Below, piece after piece: positions 7,910-17,141 of a stretch of DNA of 42,878 nt. The DNA is from Staphylococcus simulans (lineage in GTDB: Bacteria; Bacillota; Bacilli; Staphylococcales; Staphylococcaceae). Made by a program: the position numbers and the translations under genes. A model generated the notes under the pieces. The model was given only the letters and a program-made list of their open reading frames with translations. It ran no database searches and had not been told where the DNA came from. Numbering within the stretch: position 1 is the first letter of the stretch; the number at the start of each line of letters is the position of its first letter. Location: positions 1 to 42,878 of the forward strand of contig NZ_PZGG01000017.1 in the NCBI RefSeq assembly GCF_003043455.1, read 5' to 3'.

Positions 7910-8590
7910 ATGAAAAAAATTCTAATAGCAGTCACAAACACATCAAAATATCCAGATTTACCACGTCCAACAGGTGCTTGGCTTGGAGAAGTTGTACATT
8001 TTGCGGACGAGTTCTATAAAGCAGGTTATGAAATTGATTATGTCAGTCCTAAAGGCGGCTTTGTGCCAATTGATCCCGCAAGTTTACAAGAAGACTTTAT
8101 GTCTGATGTAGATTGGAAGTATTATACAGACCATCAATTCATGACACAATTAAATGAATCATTGAAACCAGAAGAAGTAAATCCAGATGATTATGAAGTA
8201 ATTTATTACGCTGGTGGCCATGGTGTTGTATGGGACTTTGAAAAAGATAAAGGTCTCATTGAATTAGCTGAAAAAATCTATTCTAACGATGGCTATGTCA
8301 CAGCTGTCTGTCATGGTCCGGCAGGTTTATTAAATATTAAAGATAATGGTCAAAACTTAATTAAAGGTAAGAAAGTCGCAGGCTTCTCTAACAGTGAAGA
8401 ATCACAAATGGGTGTCGCAGATAACTTACCTTATTTATTAGAGGATGCCTTAATTGATAAAGGCGCAAGCTATGAGAAAGGTGACGACTGGTCAAACTTT
8501 GTAGTATCAGACGGACGATTAATCACAGGTCAAAATCCTCAATCAGCCCAACAAGTTGCGTTAGATACGTTGAAAGCACTAGGTAAATAA
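7910..8590 (+). CDS. DJ-1/PfpI family (Hsp31-like) protein
   Basis: A 226-residue type 1 glutamine amidotransferase-fold protein. The nucleophile elbow AVCHGPAGL carries the conserved cysteine followed by histidine, and E in GAWLGEVVHF is the partner acid typical of the Hsp31-like branch. GGHGVVWDF is the oxyanion loop. Relatives act as glyoxalase III or protein and DNA deglycases and as stress-induced chaperones. The ribosome binding site GAGAGGTGAAG precedes ATG 7910. It is monocistronic. Deglycase or glyoxalase activity is inferred from the family. Confidence 0.85.
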   Translation: MKKILIAVTNTSKYPDLPRPTGAWLGEVVHFADEFYKAGYEIDYVSPKGGFVPIDPASLQEDFMSDVDWKYYTDHQFMTQLNESLKPEEVNPDDYEVIYYAGGHGVVWDFEKDKGLIELAEKIYSNDGYVTAVCHGPAGLLNIKDNGQNLIKGKKVAGFSNSEESQMGVADNLPYLLEDALIDKGASYEKGDDWSNFVVSDGRLITGQNPQSAQQVALDTLKALGK

Positions 8591-8630
8591 AGACTGTCCG
8601 TTATTAAGGATGTCTAAATAAGATAAACAA

Positions 8631-8664
8631 AACCCTCTGAGTATAAGTTCATGCTCAGAGGGTT
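8631..8664. terminator. Intrinsic terminator between convergent genes
   Basis: AACCCTCTGAG (8631-8641) and CTCAGAGGGTT (8654-8664) form a perfect 11-bp stem with a 12-base loop. TTTTGTTTATC follows on the minus strand, so it mainly ends the sirtuin transcript. Confidence 0.8.
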
Positions 8665-8694
8665 GCTTAATACTATGAGATTAACCACTTTGGA

Positions 8695-9432
8695 TTAGTC
8701 TATTTTATTAAGTTCGTTGATGACATGTTTCATATCATCATGAATGACTAAATCTGCGTCACTGTCATAAGGTGTCACATCTTTATTAATGATGACAAGA
8801 TTTTCACCTTCAAAGTTTGAGATTAAACCAGAGGCAGGTTGTACAACGAGTGATGAACCTAAGACAACGAGTGTATCTGCTTGTTTGATTTTGCTGATGG
8901 CGCTCATAATTGTCATTTGGTCTAACATTTCGCCATATAAGACGATATCTGGTCTGATTGGACTGCCGTCTTGTTCACTGTTACGTAAATGATGGTCGAT
9001 GACGTAAGGTTTTGAATACTCGTCGTTAGGATTGTTGATGCTGTAGAAGCGGTTTAAAGTACCGTGCAACTCATCTACATTTTCACTGCCAGCATCTGAA
9101 TGCAAACCATCAATGTTTTGTGTGATAACACCCAGAGAACGATTTTCTTTTTCTAACTGTGCAATCCATTCATGCACATTATTCGGTTTTTTATCCGCAA
9201 CTAATAAATACTCATGACAGAAGTCCATAAAGCCAACAGGATTATCTTGTAAGTAGTCATGACTTAATAAATATTCCGGAGATAAGCCTTTTTCTGCGAC
9301 AGCTTCATATAAACCGCCGACAGAACGGAAATCTGGAATACCACTCGCGACAGAAATACCTGCACCTGTGAAAAAGACGATTTTATTCGAACTGTCAATA
9401 ATCTCTTTTAATTGCTCAATTTTAGCATTCAC
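8695..9432 (-). CDS. Sir2-family NAD-dependent deacylase lacking the zinc cysteines
   Basis: A 245-residue sirtuin. GTG 9432 is chosen because GGAG (9444-9441) is 8 bases upstream and the start then matches staphylococcal Sir2 proteins in length; a GTG at 9441 overlaps that site. The catalytic core is intact: FFTGAGISVASGIPDFRS binds NAD, TQNIDGLHSDAG is the next signature, H123 in ELHGT is the catalytic histidine, and GSSLVVQPA contacts NAD. The small zinc domain is different: where relatives have two CxxC pairs (aligned positions 131, 134, 152 and 155) this protein has S, N, S and D. The whole protein has a single cysteine (C72). It may still be active with a zinc-free fold, or be degenerating. 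It lies alone between two convergent or divergent neighbours. Confidence 0.85.
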   Translation of the reverse strand: MNAKIEQLKEIIDSSNKIVFFTGAGISVASGIPDFRSVGGLYEAVAEKGLSPEYLLSHDYLQDNPVGFMDFCHEYLLVADKKPNNVHEWIAQLEKENRSLGVITQNIDGLHSDAGSENVDELHGTLNRFYSINNPNDEYSKPYVIDHHLRNSEQDGSPIRPDIVLYGEMLDQMTIMSAISKIKQADTLVVLGSSLVVQPASGLISNFEGENLVIINKDVTPYDSDADLVIHDDMKHVINELNKID

Positions 9433-9594
9433 ACTGATCACTCCATTAATTATTCAATACATCTCGTGTATTGATCTACTCATATTAATTCTAAGATTAA
9501 GGGAATGTTTAAGCAAGTTTCCATAGTGTGTAAACATCAGCAAATATTAAAGTAAGTATATATTAAGAATTCCTATAAAAAGTGAGTTTCCTCT

Positions 9595-9622
9595 TTGAAT
9601 GATAGGTGTAAACTAATATAAT
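9595..9622 (+). promoter_or_regulatory. Promoter of the SasF-like gene
   Basis: TTGAAT (9595-9600) and TATAAT (9617-9622) are separated by 16 bases, about 35 bases upstream of the surface-protein start. This is a good vegetative sigma-A promoter. Confidence 0.75.
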
Positions 9623-9656
9623 GATAACTGTATAGTGATGAGGAAAGGTGAAGTGA

Positions 9657-11612
9657 ATGAAAAAAGAGAGATACCCTGATTTAAATCATAAAAATAAACT
9701 AAGCCATTCATTTAAATTTTCAAGTGCTGTTGTATTGTTAAGTACGACATTATTAAGTTATAACTTAACGTCTGCACCTACTGTGGTGGCGGAAGACCAA
9801 ACAGATGTCAAAGCAACTCAAGATACTCATACCACAACACTCAAGTCGCGTATAGAAGCAGCGAAAAAAGAAATTGATCGTATTAAAACAATGAGTGACA
9901 GTGACAAAACTAAATTCAAAACAGATATCAATAAGTCTGAGCGTGTATCACAAATAGACGCAATCTTAAAAGATGTGAAAGAGAAAGAAGCACAACTCAA
10001 AGAAGAGAAAGCAACTTCTGATTTAGAGAAAGACAATGAAACACAATCCAATACGTCTACTCAAAATGATGAACAATCAGCTTCACTATTAAAAGAAGAC
10101 GCCAATCGTTCTGAGACACAAACTGAACCTAACACTACTCAAGGTAGGGAAGATACTGCTGTGTCAGATCGATTAGAAAAAGTGCGTGAAGATTTGAATC
10201 AAGCTTCACAACAAGCACAATCAAGTGATTCAAACCCTTCATCACAAGTGGCAGATGCGCAATTAAATCAGGAAAAAGCCAATCAAAGTATTGATGCATT
10301 TATCTCAGATTTAGAAGCACTTTCTCATAAAGTTGATAACGGGAAACTAAATGATGCTGAAGCAGACCGTTCTGACAATGAAGACACTAAAGCGAACGAA
10401 GAGAATACACAAGCTTCACAAGCGCTGAGTACGCTTAGACATGATATTGATCGTGTAACAACTGCACGAGAAACAACGAAACAAGATTTAGATCAATATG
10501 TCCAAAATAAAGAAGCGAACCTGCAAACTTTAGAAAACAGATTAGCTGAACGCAGTGAGATCTCACAAGATAAAGCACAACAGTTAAAAAATGAAATCGA
10601 GAAAACAAAAAGCAGTCTGAAACAACAAGATGCGATTATCTCAGACCATTTAAAATCAGCGTCTGATAACAAACAAGCTGTTAAAGATATTATTGGTAGT
10701 ACTGTAGATGAACAACGTGCACAGAAACTTATTGATCGCATCGAAACGAAAGGTAAAACAGATGCGCAAATTGCGAGCCAAGTATTGAGTCAATTAGACG
10801 GACTCGGTTCATTCACAAGTGACAGTTTGCTTCAATCTATGTTTGATAAAGCGGATGACAAAGAAGCATTAATTCAGACGTTGTTATCGACGAAGTTTGA
10901 TAAGAACGAAGCGGCAGATATGGCACGTCAAATTATGGCGAAACGTCCAGATAGTGCTGAACTTGTCCAATTATTAAAACAACGCTATGGTTCAGATGTT
11001 TCAGCGGATGAAATTATCGGCAACGTGATTGACCAAGCTCATAATAAACGCCAAGCGATTGAAACGATTTTAGCCACAAAATTCAATGATGCGAAAGCAC
11101 GTGCACTAGCGAATGTCATTGCGAAGAAAGACGATGCGAAAGCTGAATTGTTAAGTGTTCTAAAATCAGGCCTAGATCAACCGTTAAATGATTTACTTCA
11201 AGCCGACAGTGATATCACAAGATTAAAATCAGATATCCGTCATATCTTTGATCCATTAAAAGATACACCAAGCTTGCTAGGTCAGTCTAACGGAAGTCTA
11301 CTAGATAAAGGATTACTAGGCGGTAAGTCTGGTTTGTTCGGCGGACCAAGTCTATTAGACAAACTAGCGAATGGTGGCAGCTTGTTAGATGGTATTCCTG
11401 ATATTCCGAATCCATCACAAGGTCGCGCGTTATCATTAGGCAGTTCATCTGATGATTTCTTAAGCGGACTATTTGATGACGAAGGTAACTTTGATTTACC
11501 AGCCACAGGTGAAATTGCGAAGAAATCTGCTTTACCATTAGGTGTTGCGTTAATTATCATCGGCGGCGGTCTTACATGGTATGTGAAACGTCGTAAAGCG
11601 AAACAATCTTAA
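9657..11612 (+). CDS. sasF: SasF-like LPXTG cell-wall-anchored surface protein
   Basis: A 651-residue secreted protein. An N-terminal signal peptide (basic residues, then FSSAVVLLSTTLLSYNL, cleavage probably after VVA near residue 45) lacks the YSIRK motif. The middle is charged and helical with likely coiled coils (about 60-430). The C-terminal part has repeated blocks of the type ALIQTLLSTKFDKNEA and AIETILATKFNDAKA, then a Gly/Ser/Leu-rich stretch and IPDIPNPS. The sortase signal LPATG is at 614-618, followed by a hydrophobic segment and a basic tail RRKAKQS. Order and wording of the C-terminal half match S. aureus SasF and S. saprophyticus SssF, which have been linked to linoleic acid resistance. 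The neighbouring hydrolase and Pip genes also flank sasF in S. aureus. Confidence 0.82.
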   Translation: MKKERYPDLNHKNKLSHSFKFSSAVVLLSTTLLSYNLTSAPTVVAEDQTDVKATQDTHTTTLKSRIEAAKKEIDRIKTMSDSDKTKFKTDINKSERVSQIDAILKDVKEKEAQLKEEKATSDLEKDNETQSNTSTQNDEQSASLLKEDANRSETQTEPNTTQGREDTAVSDRLEKVREDLNQASQQAQSSDSNPSSQVADAQLNQEKANQSIDAFISDLEALSHKVDNGKLNDAEADRSDNEDTKANEENTQASQALSTLRHDIDRVTTARETTKQDLDQYVQNKEANLQTLENRLAERSEISQDKAQQLKNEIEKTKSSLKQQDAIISDHLKSASDNKQAVKDIIGSTVDEQRAQKLIDRIETKGKTDAQIASQVLSQLDGLGSFTSDSLLQSMFDKADDKEALIQTLLSTKFDKNEAADMARQIMAKRPDSAELVQLLKQRYGSDVSADEIIGNVIDQAHNKRQAIETILATKFNDAKARALANVIAKKDDAKAELLSVLKSGLDQPLNDLLQADSDITRLKSDIRHIFDPLKDTPSLLGQSNGSLLDKGLLGGKSGLFGGPSLLDKLANGGSLLDGIPDIPNPSQGRALSLGSSSDDFLSGLFDDEGNFDLPATGEIAKKSALPLGVALIIIGGGLTWYVKRRKAKQS

Positions 11613-11638
11613 TAAGTAATAATCGAGTTAAAACAAAT

Positions 11639-11682
11639 ACGCTCCATTCAAAACCAGTTTCTTGGTCCTTTGAATGGAGCGT
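11639..11682. terminator. Bidirectional intrinsic terminator
   Basis: ACGCTCCATTCAAA (11639-11652) and TTTGAATGGAGCGT (11669-11682) form a perfect 14-bp stem between the convergent surface-protein and hydrolase genes. TACTTTTGT follows on the plus strand and ATTTGTTTTAAC on the minus strand. Confidence 0.85.
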
Positions 11683-11692
11683 TACTTTTGTA

Positions 11693-13894
11693 TTATTTAT
11701 CTTGTCCTTCAATATAACTTAATTCTGAAGCATCATCTGCGTCAATTGTTCTATAAGAAATCACACCTAAACCTTGAACGTTAGATTCAGAAATGACAAT
11801 AGAACCATCGCTGTTTACTTTTTCTACGAAAGCAACATGACCATAGATACTGTCTGCACCTTGTTGGCCAGCTTCAAAGACTACTGCAGTGTGTGCTTTA
11901 GGTGTAGAAGACACATCGTAACCTTTACGTTCTGCACGGTTATTCCAATTACGTGCGTCACCTAAATCACCGCTGATCGTTTTGTTGAATTGCGGCATAC
12001 GGTTATAGACATACCATGTACATTGACCGTGTGGATAAGGCATATTGTCTGTAGTTTCCGCAAACGGCTTGAAGTCGCCTTCATGATTTTCGTCGCTTGG
12101 TTGATAGTCTGCAAGATCTGGCATTGTTTTCTTATCAAAGCGCGTTAAATCGTAATGCTTAATCAAGCTGTTCAATTTATCTGCATAGCGTGTATCTGTC
12201 GCATAAGTACGTGACAAGTGTCTTGTCGCATCACGATATGTTGCCGCTTCGCTTTTCCAAGTCGGTTGATAAATTGTAGGATTACCATCGATACCGTTTT
12301 TGATTAAGTCAGCATAATCTTCAAGTGATTCTTTTTCACTTGGGTAACTGCGGAATGCGGCTGAAATTTGATACATACTGCTTCCACTGTCTTCTAATGT
12401 ATTGAAGTTTGCGGAATTTCCTTTATAAGCCCCTTTAATTCCGAACAAGTTATAATGTGGTGCACGTGCTAATGTACTATTACCTGAATCAGATTCTAAA
12501 ATGGCTTGCGCAATCATCACAGAGGCATAGATATCTTCATCTTGGCCAACGTCATGGGCATCTTTCGCAATTGTTTTAATAAAGTCTCGTGTGTCTTTAT
12601 TTTCAGCTACTGCGATATCACCAGATTCACTATCATCACTAGAGAGATTCGGTAATAATTCAAATGTCGCAGTTGTTCTGATATCTGAACGGTTTAAACC
12701 ATCTTCAAAAGATTGAGCTGGTTTTTTCTTATTCTCCAATTGTGCTTTTGAAGGCAACTGTGGGTTGGAAGTATTGCTTGTATTATCTTGATTCGTTTCT
12801 TGTTTAGATGTATCTTCAGATTGCTTATTAGATTTGTTGTCATTTTGTTTTTGTGCGTCATAATCTGCTTTATTTTGTTTCGCATCTTCACTGTATTGAT
12901 CCAAAATAGATTCTAAGACACGGTCATCTGCTTTCGAAGAAGTGTCGTCTGTATCGTTCTTAGATTTTGTTGCTGTTGAATCAGATGTGGTTTGGTTATC
13001 AGCTGCATCTTCATTGTTTGAATTTGTTTCTGTTTCTTTAGTTTGTGTTGTTTGGTTAGAGTCATCAGCTTGTTTTGGTTGTGCTGCGTCTTTGTTTTCT
13101 GTTGTTTGTTCAGTGTCTGCTTGATTATTATTTGTGACATTGTTGCTGGCTTCATCTAATTTATTAAAGATATCTTGGTCCTCTTGAGAAGCTTCAGGTG
13201 TTGTATTTGAAGAAGTGTCAGATGACTGTTCTTGGTTAGACGGTGTGTCTTCTTTTGGTGTTGTTTCGTTTGGTATAGCTGCACTGTCTTCTGATTGTTT
13301 ATCTGTTTCAGTTGGTGCTTCTTCAGTCGGCGTTTTTGTTTGTGGTTGACCTTGATAATAGGTTTCATATTGATTGTCTAAAGTTTGTTCGTTGCTAGTG
13401 TTAGAGTCGCTTGTCTCTTGATTGGTATCCGTAGATTCGGAATGGTTTGAATAACTTGGGAAGAGACGGTTGAATAGGCTTTCGAAGCGGCTAGATGACG
13501 CTTGTTTCGGTGTAGATTTAAAGAAGTCTAAGGTATGTGCGTCATAATCTGACTCAACTTCATTTCGTGTTGTGTTATCTGAAGGTGTTGAAGATGTATC
13601 TTTTGATTGTGTTTTTGTTTCAGATTCTGACTCAACATCATCTTTTTCATCTGATTTTTGAGATGTGTCTGAATCAGATGATCTCTCTTTAGATGCTTTA
13701 TGTGGTTTAGATGTTTCTTTTTGATTTTCTTGTGTTTCTTGTTTAGTGTTTGAGGCACGGTCTGAAGATGATGCATCAGACTGTGAAGGTGCCGTGATTT
13801 TATCTGTTGTTTCTGCTTGTACATCACTTAAAAGGAAGGATGGAACTAACAATGAAGTAGAAAGCATACAGACCAATAGTTTTTGTTTCTTCAT
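11693..13894 (-). CDS. Secreted GH73 glucosaminidase + CHAP amidase/endopeptidase murein hydrolase
   Basis: A 733-residue exported protein. ATG 13894 is chosen because AGAGAGG precedes it and it starts the signal peptide (MKKQKLLVCML..., cleavage near VQA at about residue 28). Residues about 30-400 are a low-complexity linker rich in S, T, N, Q, D, E and K. A GH73-type glucosaminidase domain follows (about 440-580; catalytic Glu in AQAILESDSGNS, then YNLFGIKG). The C-terminal CHAP domain begins near 610 with Cys in HGQCTWYVYNR, His in GHVAFVEKV and the third residue in ISESNV. There is no SH3 or LysM anchor. It corresponds to the S. aureus hydrolase beside sasF. Expected role: cutting glycan and peptide bonds of peptidoglycan outside the membrane. 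The much longer linker than in S. aureus is a visible difference. Confidence 0.88.
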   Translation of the reverse strand: MKKQKLLVCMLSTSLLVPSFLLSDVQAETTDKITAPSQSDASSSDRASNTKQETQENQKETSKPHKASKERSSDSDTSQKSDEKDDVESESETKTQSKDTSSTPSDNTTRNEVESDYDAHTLDFFKSTPKQASSSRFESLFNRLFPSYSNHSESTDTNQETSDSNTSNEQTLDNQYETYYQGQPQTKTPTEEAPTETDKQSEDSAAIPNETTPKEDTPSNQEQSSDTSSNTTPEASQEDQDIFNKLDEASNNVTNNNQADTEQTTENKDAAQPKQADDSNQTTQTKETETNSNNEDAADNQTTSDSTATKSKNDTDDTSSKADDRVLESILDQYSEDAKQNKADYDAQKQNDNKSNKQSEDTSKQETNQDNTSNTSNPQLPSKAQLENKKKPAQSFEDGLNRSDIRTTATFELLPNLSSDDSESGDIAVAENKDTRDFIKTIAKDAHDVGQDEDIYASVMIAQAILESDSGNSTLARAPHYNLFGIKGAYKGNSANFNTLEDSGSSMYQISAAFRSYPSEKESLEDYADLIKNGIDGNPTIYQPTWKSEAATYRDATRHLSRTYATDTRYADKLNSLIKHYDLTRFDKKTMPDLADYQPSDENHEGDFKPFAETTDNMPYPHGQCTWYVYNRMPQFNKTISGDLGDARNWNNRAERKGYDVSSTPKAHTAVVFEAGQQGADSIYGHVAFVEKVNSDGSIVISESNVQGLGVISYRTIDADDASELSYIEGQDK

Positions 13895-13927
13895 GGAAAT
13901 ACCTCTCTTAAAATATATTAGTTTACT

Positions 13928-13957
13928 GTGTACAAACGGATGTTTGACTTGGTACAC
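13928..13957. promoter_or_regulatory. Nested palindrome upstream of the murein hydrolase
   Basis: GTGTAC (13928-13933) and GTACAC (13952-13957) are inverted and enclose CAAAC-ggat-GTTTG. It lies in the leader or promoter region of the hydrolase, 34 bases before its start. On the minus strand a possible promoter, TTAACA-18-TAATAC, lies just upstream near 13970-14000. Operator function is a guess. Confidence 0.3.
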
Positions 13958-14112
13958 TAAAAGCAGTATTATGACTAGTTGTTGATAGTTGTTAACTTTT
14001 AAAGAGTGACCCTACTAATGAGGCCATTATATCAATTTATTCAAGAGAAACAAACAGTAATTTGAAATTAATGCGAAACCAAAATAGATAGAAAAATTTT
14101 AGAGGTGTACAA

Positions 14113-16950
14113 ATGAAGAACGCGATAAAGCTGTTCCTGATGGATTTAAAGAAAATTATCAAGCACCCGTCCGTTTTAGTGATTTTAGGCGGTATAGCGA
14201 TATTGCCGTCTTTTTACGCATGGTTCAACTTAGATGCGACTTGGGATCCCTACGGTAATACGAAAAATATTAAAATCGCAGTCGTCAATGAAGATAAAGG
14301 TGATAAAGTCCGAGGCAAACGAATCAATGTCGGGGACACCATTGTCGATAACCTGAAGAAAGATGACCACTTTGACTGGGAATTTGTCAGTCGGAAAAAA
14401 GCGGACCATGATTTGAAAATGGGTAAGTATTACGCCGCAATGTACATACCAGACAAGTTTACACACGAAATTACTGGAACACTGAGAAAAGACCCGCAAC
14501 AAGCGAACGTTGAATACAAAGTGAACCAGAAATTAAATGCGATTGCGCCGAAGATGACAGATGCCGGAACGAGTGCAATTGTTCAAAAAGCGAATGAACA
14601 ATTTAATGAAACAGTAACGAAAGCATTGTTAGATGAAGCCAATCGTTTAGGTGTAAAACTTGAGGAAGAAATCCCGACGATTAATAAGATTCAAAAAGCA
14701 GTGAAGACTGCGAATGATTCAGTACCGAAAATTAATGAGTTTGCGAAAAAGATTCTATATCTTGACCAAAACCAAGATCAATTAGATGAATACGCAGATA
14801 AATTCCGAGGGTTGAATCAATATAAAGGAGATATCTTAGACGCGCAAGATAAATTAAACGCAGTGAATTCAGCCATCCCAGCATTGAACGAACGTGCAAA
14901 GTTAATCTTAGCGTTAAATGAGTATTTACCGAATATAGAACGTGCATTAGATGTTGCGTCAAATGATGTGCCGCAAGCTTTTCCACGTATCAATCGTGGT
15001 GTAGACATCGCAAGTAATGGTGTCACAGCTGGTAAACAAGGTTTAAAAGAAGCACAAGGTTACTTATCAGCAGTGAAACAACGAGTAGGCAGTTACCAAC
15101 AAGTGATTGATAATGCACAAGAAGTCGATCAAAATGTGCAAAATGAGTTAAACCGCAGAGCACAAACTGCACCGCAAAGTACGACAAACAATGGACGTTA
15201 CTCAAATATTCGTACGTCACAAATGAGTACTAACGGTGAAGATTCAAACAACACGGATACGATTAATCCAAACGATGCGAATGCGATGGAATCATCATTA
15301 TCAAAAGCACTCTTAGCACTCTCACAACAAACAGAACAACAATCAGAAGCAAGTCAGCAAGATTTAGCAGCGTTAGAAGAAGTGACTTATGGTATTTTAG
15401 CGTCTGACAAACCTCAAGAATTTGAAAGTACATTAGATAACTTGATTGAACGTCTGCAAGTGACAAGCAAGACTAATCAACAACTGATTGATATCTTGTC
15501 TGAACTTGAAAACCGTGAGCATGTTGACTTATCTAAAGAAATTCAAACATTAGAAGCTGCGAATAACAGAGTCAATCATGTGATTAAGCTTCAAAATCAA
15601 TTGAGAGATGCCTTGAAACAAGGCAGTTCTGGTAAAGCTGAAGCAGTAAAATTATTAAAAGAAATTCCGAATGTTAATGATGCATTAAGTGATTTAAGAA
15701 ACTATATAAAATCAGACTTGAATCAACGCTTAATCAACGTGTCACAAGACATTATGGCTGTCTTGAATACAGGAGAAGCAAAACTTTCTACAGTTCAATC
15801 TAAGCTGAATACGATTCAACAAGTGATTGATGAAGGCCAATCTATTTTAGATGTCGCAGGTGATCGTATTGAGACGATACAAAGTGTTTTACCGCAATTA
15901 GAACAACGTTACTTAAATGCGGTAGCGACTGCACAACGTTATTATCCGCAGTTTAAACAAGGGGTTGAACGTGCCGCATCATTCGTTAGAAATGACTTAC
16001 CTGGTCTAGAACAACAACTTGCGGATACTACCGCAACGGTTAATGCGAATCTGCCGACATTGTTCGATCGTTATGACCGTATTGTGCAATTGTTAGATGA
16101 AAATCAACCGCAAGCGAAAGAAGATCTGCATAAGTTAGCTGAATTTATCAGAAACGACTTGCCGGATCTTGAGAAAGATTTAGCGAAAGCTAACAAGCTC
16201 TTTGATGAAGTGGAAGATGATGACGCAGTAGATAAGTTAGTGGATTTACTGAAAAATGACTTGAAGAAACAAGCAGATGTCATTGCGAATCCGATTAAGA
16301 TTCATGAAAAAGATATCTTCCCAGTCAAAGACTACGGTTCAGCAAGTACACCATTCTACACAGCATTGTCTATTTGGGTCGGTGCGTTATTGATGGTGAG
16401 CTTATTGACGACAGATAATAAACATGTTGCGGACTTGCCGGGTATTACCACAAGAGAAACTTATTTAGGAAAACTTGGTCTGTTTTATATTATCGGTATC
16501 CTTCAATCGTTGATTGTTTCTATTGGAGATATTGTGATTTTGAAGGCCCAAGTTGAACATGTGGCATGGTTTATCGGGTTATCTGTGATTATTTCACTCG
16601 TCTTTGTGACGATTGTTTATACACTGGTTTCATTACTAGGAAACCCTGGTAAAGCGTTAGCGATTATCTTGTTAGTCTTACAAATCGCAGGTGGGGGCGG
16701 AACGTTCCCAATTGAAGTTACACCGCAGTTCTTCCAAGCGATTCATCCATACTTGCCGTTTGCGTATGCGATTGATGTGATGAGAGAAGCGGTCGGTGGC
16801 TTTGTGCCTGAAATTTTAACGAAAAAACTAGTGATTCTTCTGATCTTCGGCATTGTATTCTTTATTATCGGTATTATCTTTAAACCGATCACTGATCCGA
16901 TTATGAGAAAAGTGTCAGAGAAAGCAGAAGAAAGTGATGTTTTAGAATAA
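14113..16950 (+). CDS. YhgE/Pip-family membrane protein (ABC-2-like)
   Basis: A 945-residue protein with the YhgE/Pip layout: one N-terminal membrane segment (about 20-40, VLVILGGIAILPSFYAWFN), a long extracellular, largely helical region (about 45-740) with repeated heptad-like stretches, and five to six C-terminal membrane segments (from FYTALSIWVGALLM to VILLIFGIVFFIIG). This is the architecture of Lactococcus Pip (phage infection protein) and Bacillus YueB-like receptors, and of ABC-2-type exporters. AGAGGTG precedes ATG 14113. It is divergent from the murein hydrolase; the same gene pair lies by sasF in S. aureus. Transport of a surface lipid or a receptor role are both possible. Confidence 0.85.
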   Translation: MKNAIKLFLMDLKKIIKHPSVLVILGGIAILPSFYAWFNLDATWDPYGNTKNIKIAVVNEDKGDKVRGKRINVGDTIVDNLKKDDHFDWEFVSRKKADHDLKMGKYYAAMYIPDKFTHEITGTLRKDPQQANVEYKVNQKLNAIAPKMTDAGTSAIVQKANEQFNETVTKALLDEANRLGVKLEEEIPTINKIQKAVKTANDSVPKINEFAKKILYLDQNQDQLDEYADKFRGLNQYKGDILDAQDKLNAVNSAIPALNERAKLILALNEYLPNIERALDVASNDVPQAFPRINRGVDIASNGVTAGKQGLKEAQGYLSAVKQRVGSYQQVIDNAQEVDQNVQNELNRRAQTAPQSTTNNGRYSNIRTSQMSTNGEDSNNTDTINPNDANAMESSLSKALLALSQQTEQQSEASQQDLAALEEVTYGILASDKPQEFESTLDNLIERLQVTSKTNQQLIDILSELENREHVDLSKEIQTLEAANNRVNHVIKLQNQLRDALKQGSSGKAEAVKLLKEIPNVNDALSDLRNYIKSDLNQRLINVSQDIMAVLNTGEAKLSTVQSKLNTIQQVIDEGQSILDVAGDRIETIQSVLPQLEQRYLNAVATAQRYYPQFKQGVERAASFVRNDLPGLEQQLADTTATVNANLPTLFDRYDRIVQLLDENQPQAKEDLHKLAEFIRNDLPDLEKDLAKANKLFDEVEDDDAVDKLVDLLKNDLKKQADVIANPIKIHEKDIFPVKDYGSASTPFYTALSIWVGALLMVSLLTTDNKHVADLPGITTRETYLGKLGLFYIIGILQSLIVSIGDIVILKAQVEHVAWFIGLSVIISLVFVTIVYTLVSLLGNPGKALAIILLVLQIAGGGGTFPIEVTPQFFQAIHPYLPFAYAIDVMREAVGGFVPEILTKKLVILLIFGIVFFIIGIIFKPITDPIMRKVSEKAEESDVLE

Positions 16951-16978
16951 GATAAAACAATATAAACGCAGTAAATAG

Positions 16979-17015
16979 GAGACTTGAAGTCAGCTTTGAT
17001 TTCAGGTCTCTTTTT
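16979..17015 (+). terminator. Intrinsic terminator of the Pip-family gene
   Basis: GAGACTTGAA (16979-16988) pairs with TTCAGGTCTC (17001-17010) with one G-U pair, followed by TTTTTATATTTTT. Confidence 0.85.
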
Positions 17016-17083
17016 ATATTTTTGCTGATCTTAAAGAACGCAATACTTTATATGAATTAACAAATTATTTACTTAAAATTAAT

Positions 17084-17113
17084 TTGAGATATTCAATTGA
17101 TTGTGGGTATAAT
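17084..17113 (+). promoter_or_regulatory. Promoter of the DUF805 gene
   Basis: TTGAGA (17084-17089) and TATAAT (17108-17113) with 18-base spacing, 29 bases before the start codon. Confidence 0.7.
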
Positions 17114-17141
17114 GACCCTAACAAACAAGGGGAGGGTTACG

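Noticed and set aside
13928-13957. WalR-type box upstream of the murein hydrolase
   Set aside because: TGTACA-N-TGTTTG fits the TGTWAH direct repeat poorly; kept only as an unassigned palindrome.
12694-13985. Several long frames on both strands inside the murein hydrolase linker
   Set aside because: They are shadows of the repetitive Ser/Thr/Asp/Gln codons, with no ribosome binding sites and no family resemblance.
17097-17141. Longer N-terminus for the DUF805 protein
   Set aside because: It would include the -10 element of the promoter; GGGGAGGG directly precedes ATG 17142.
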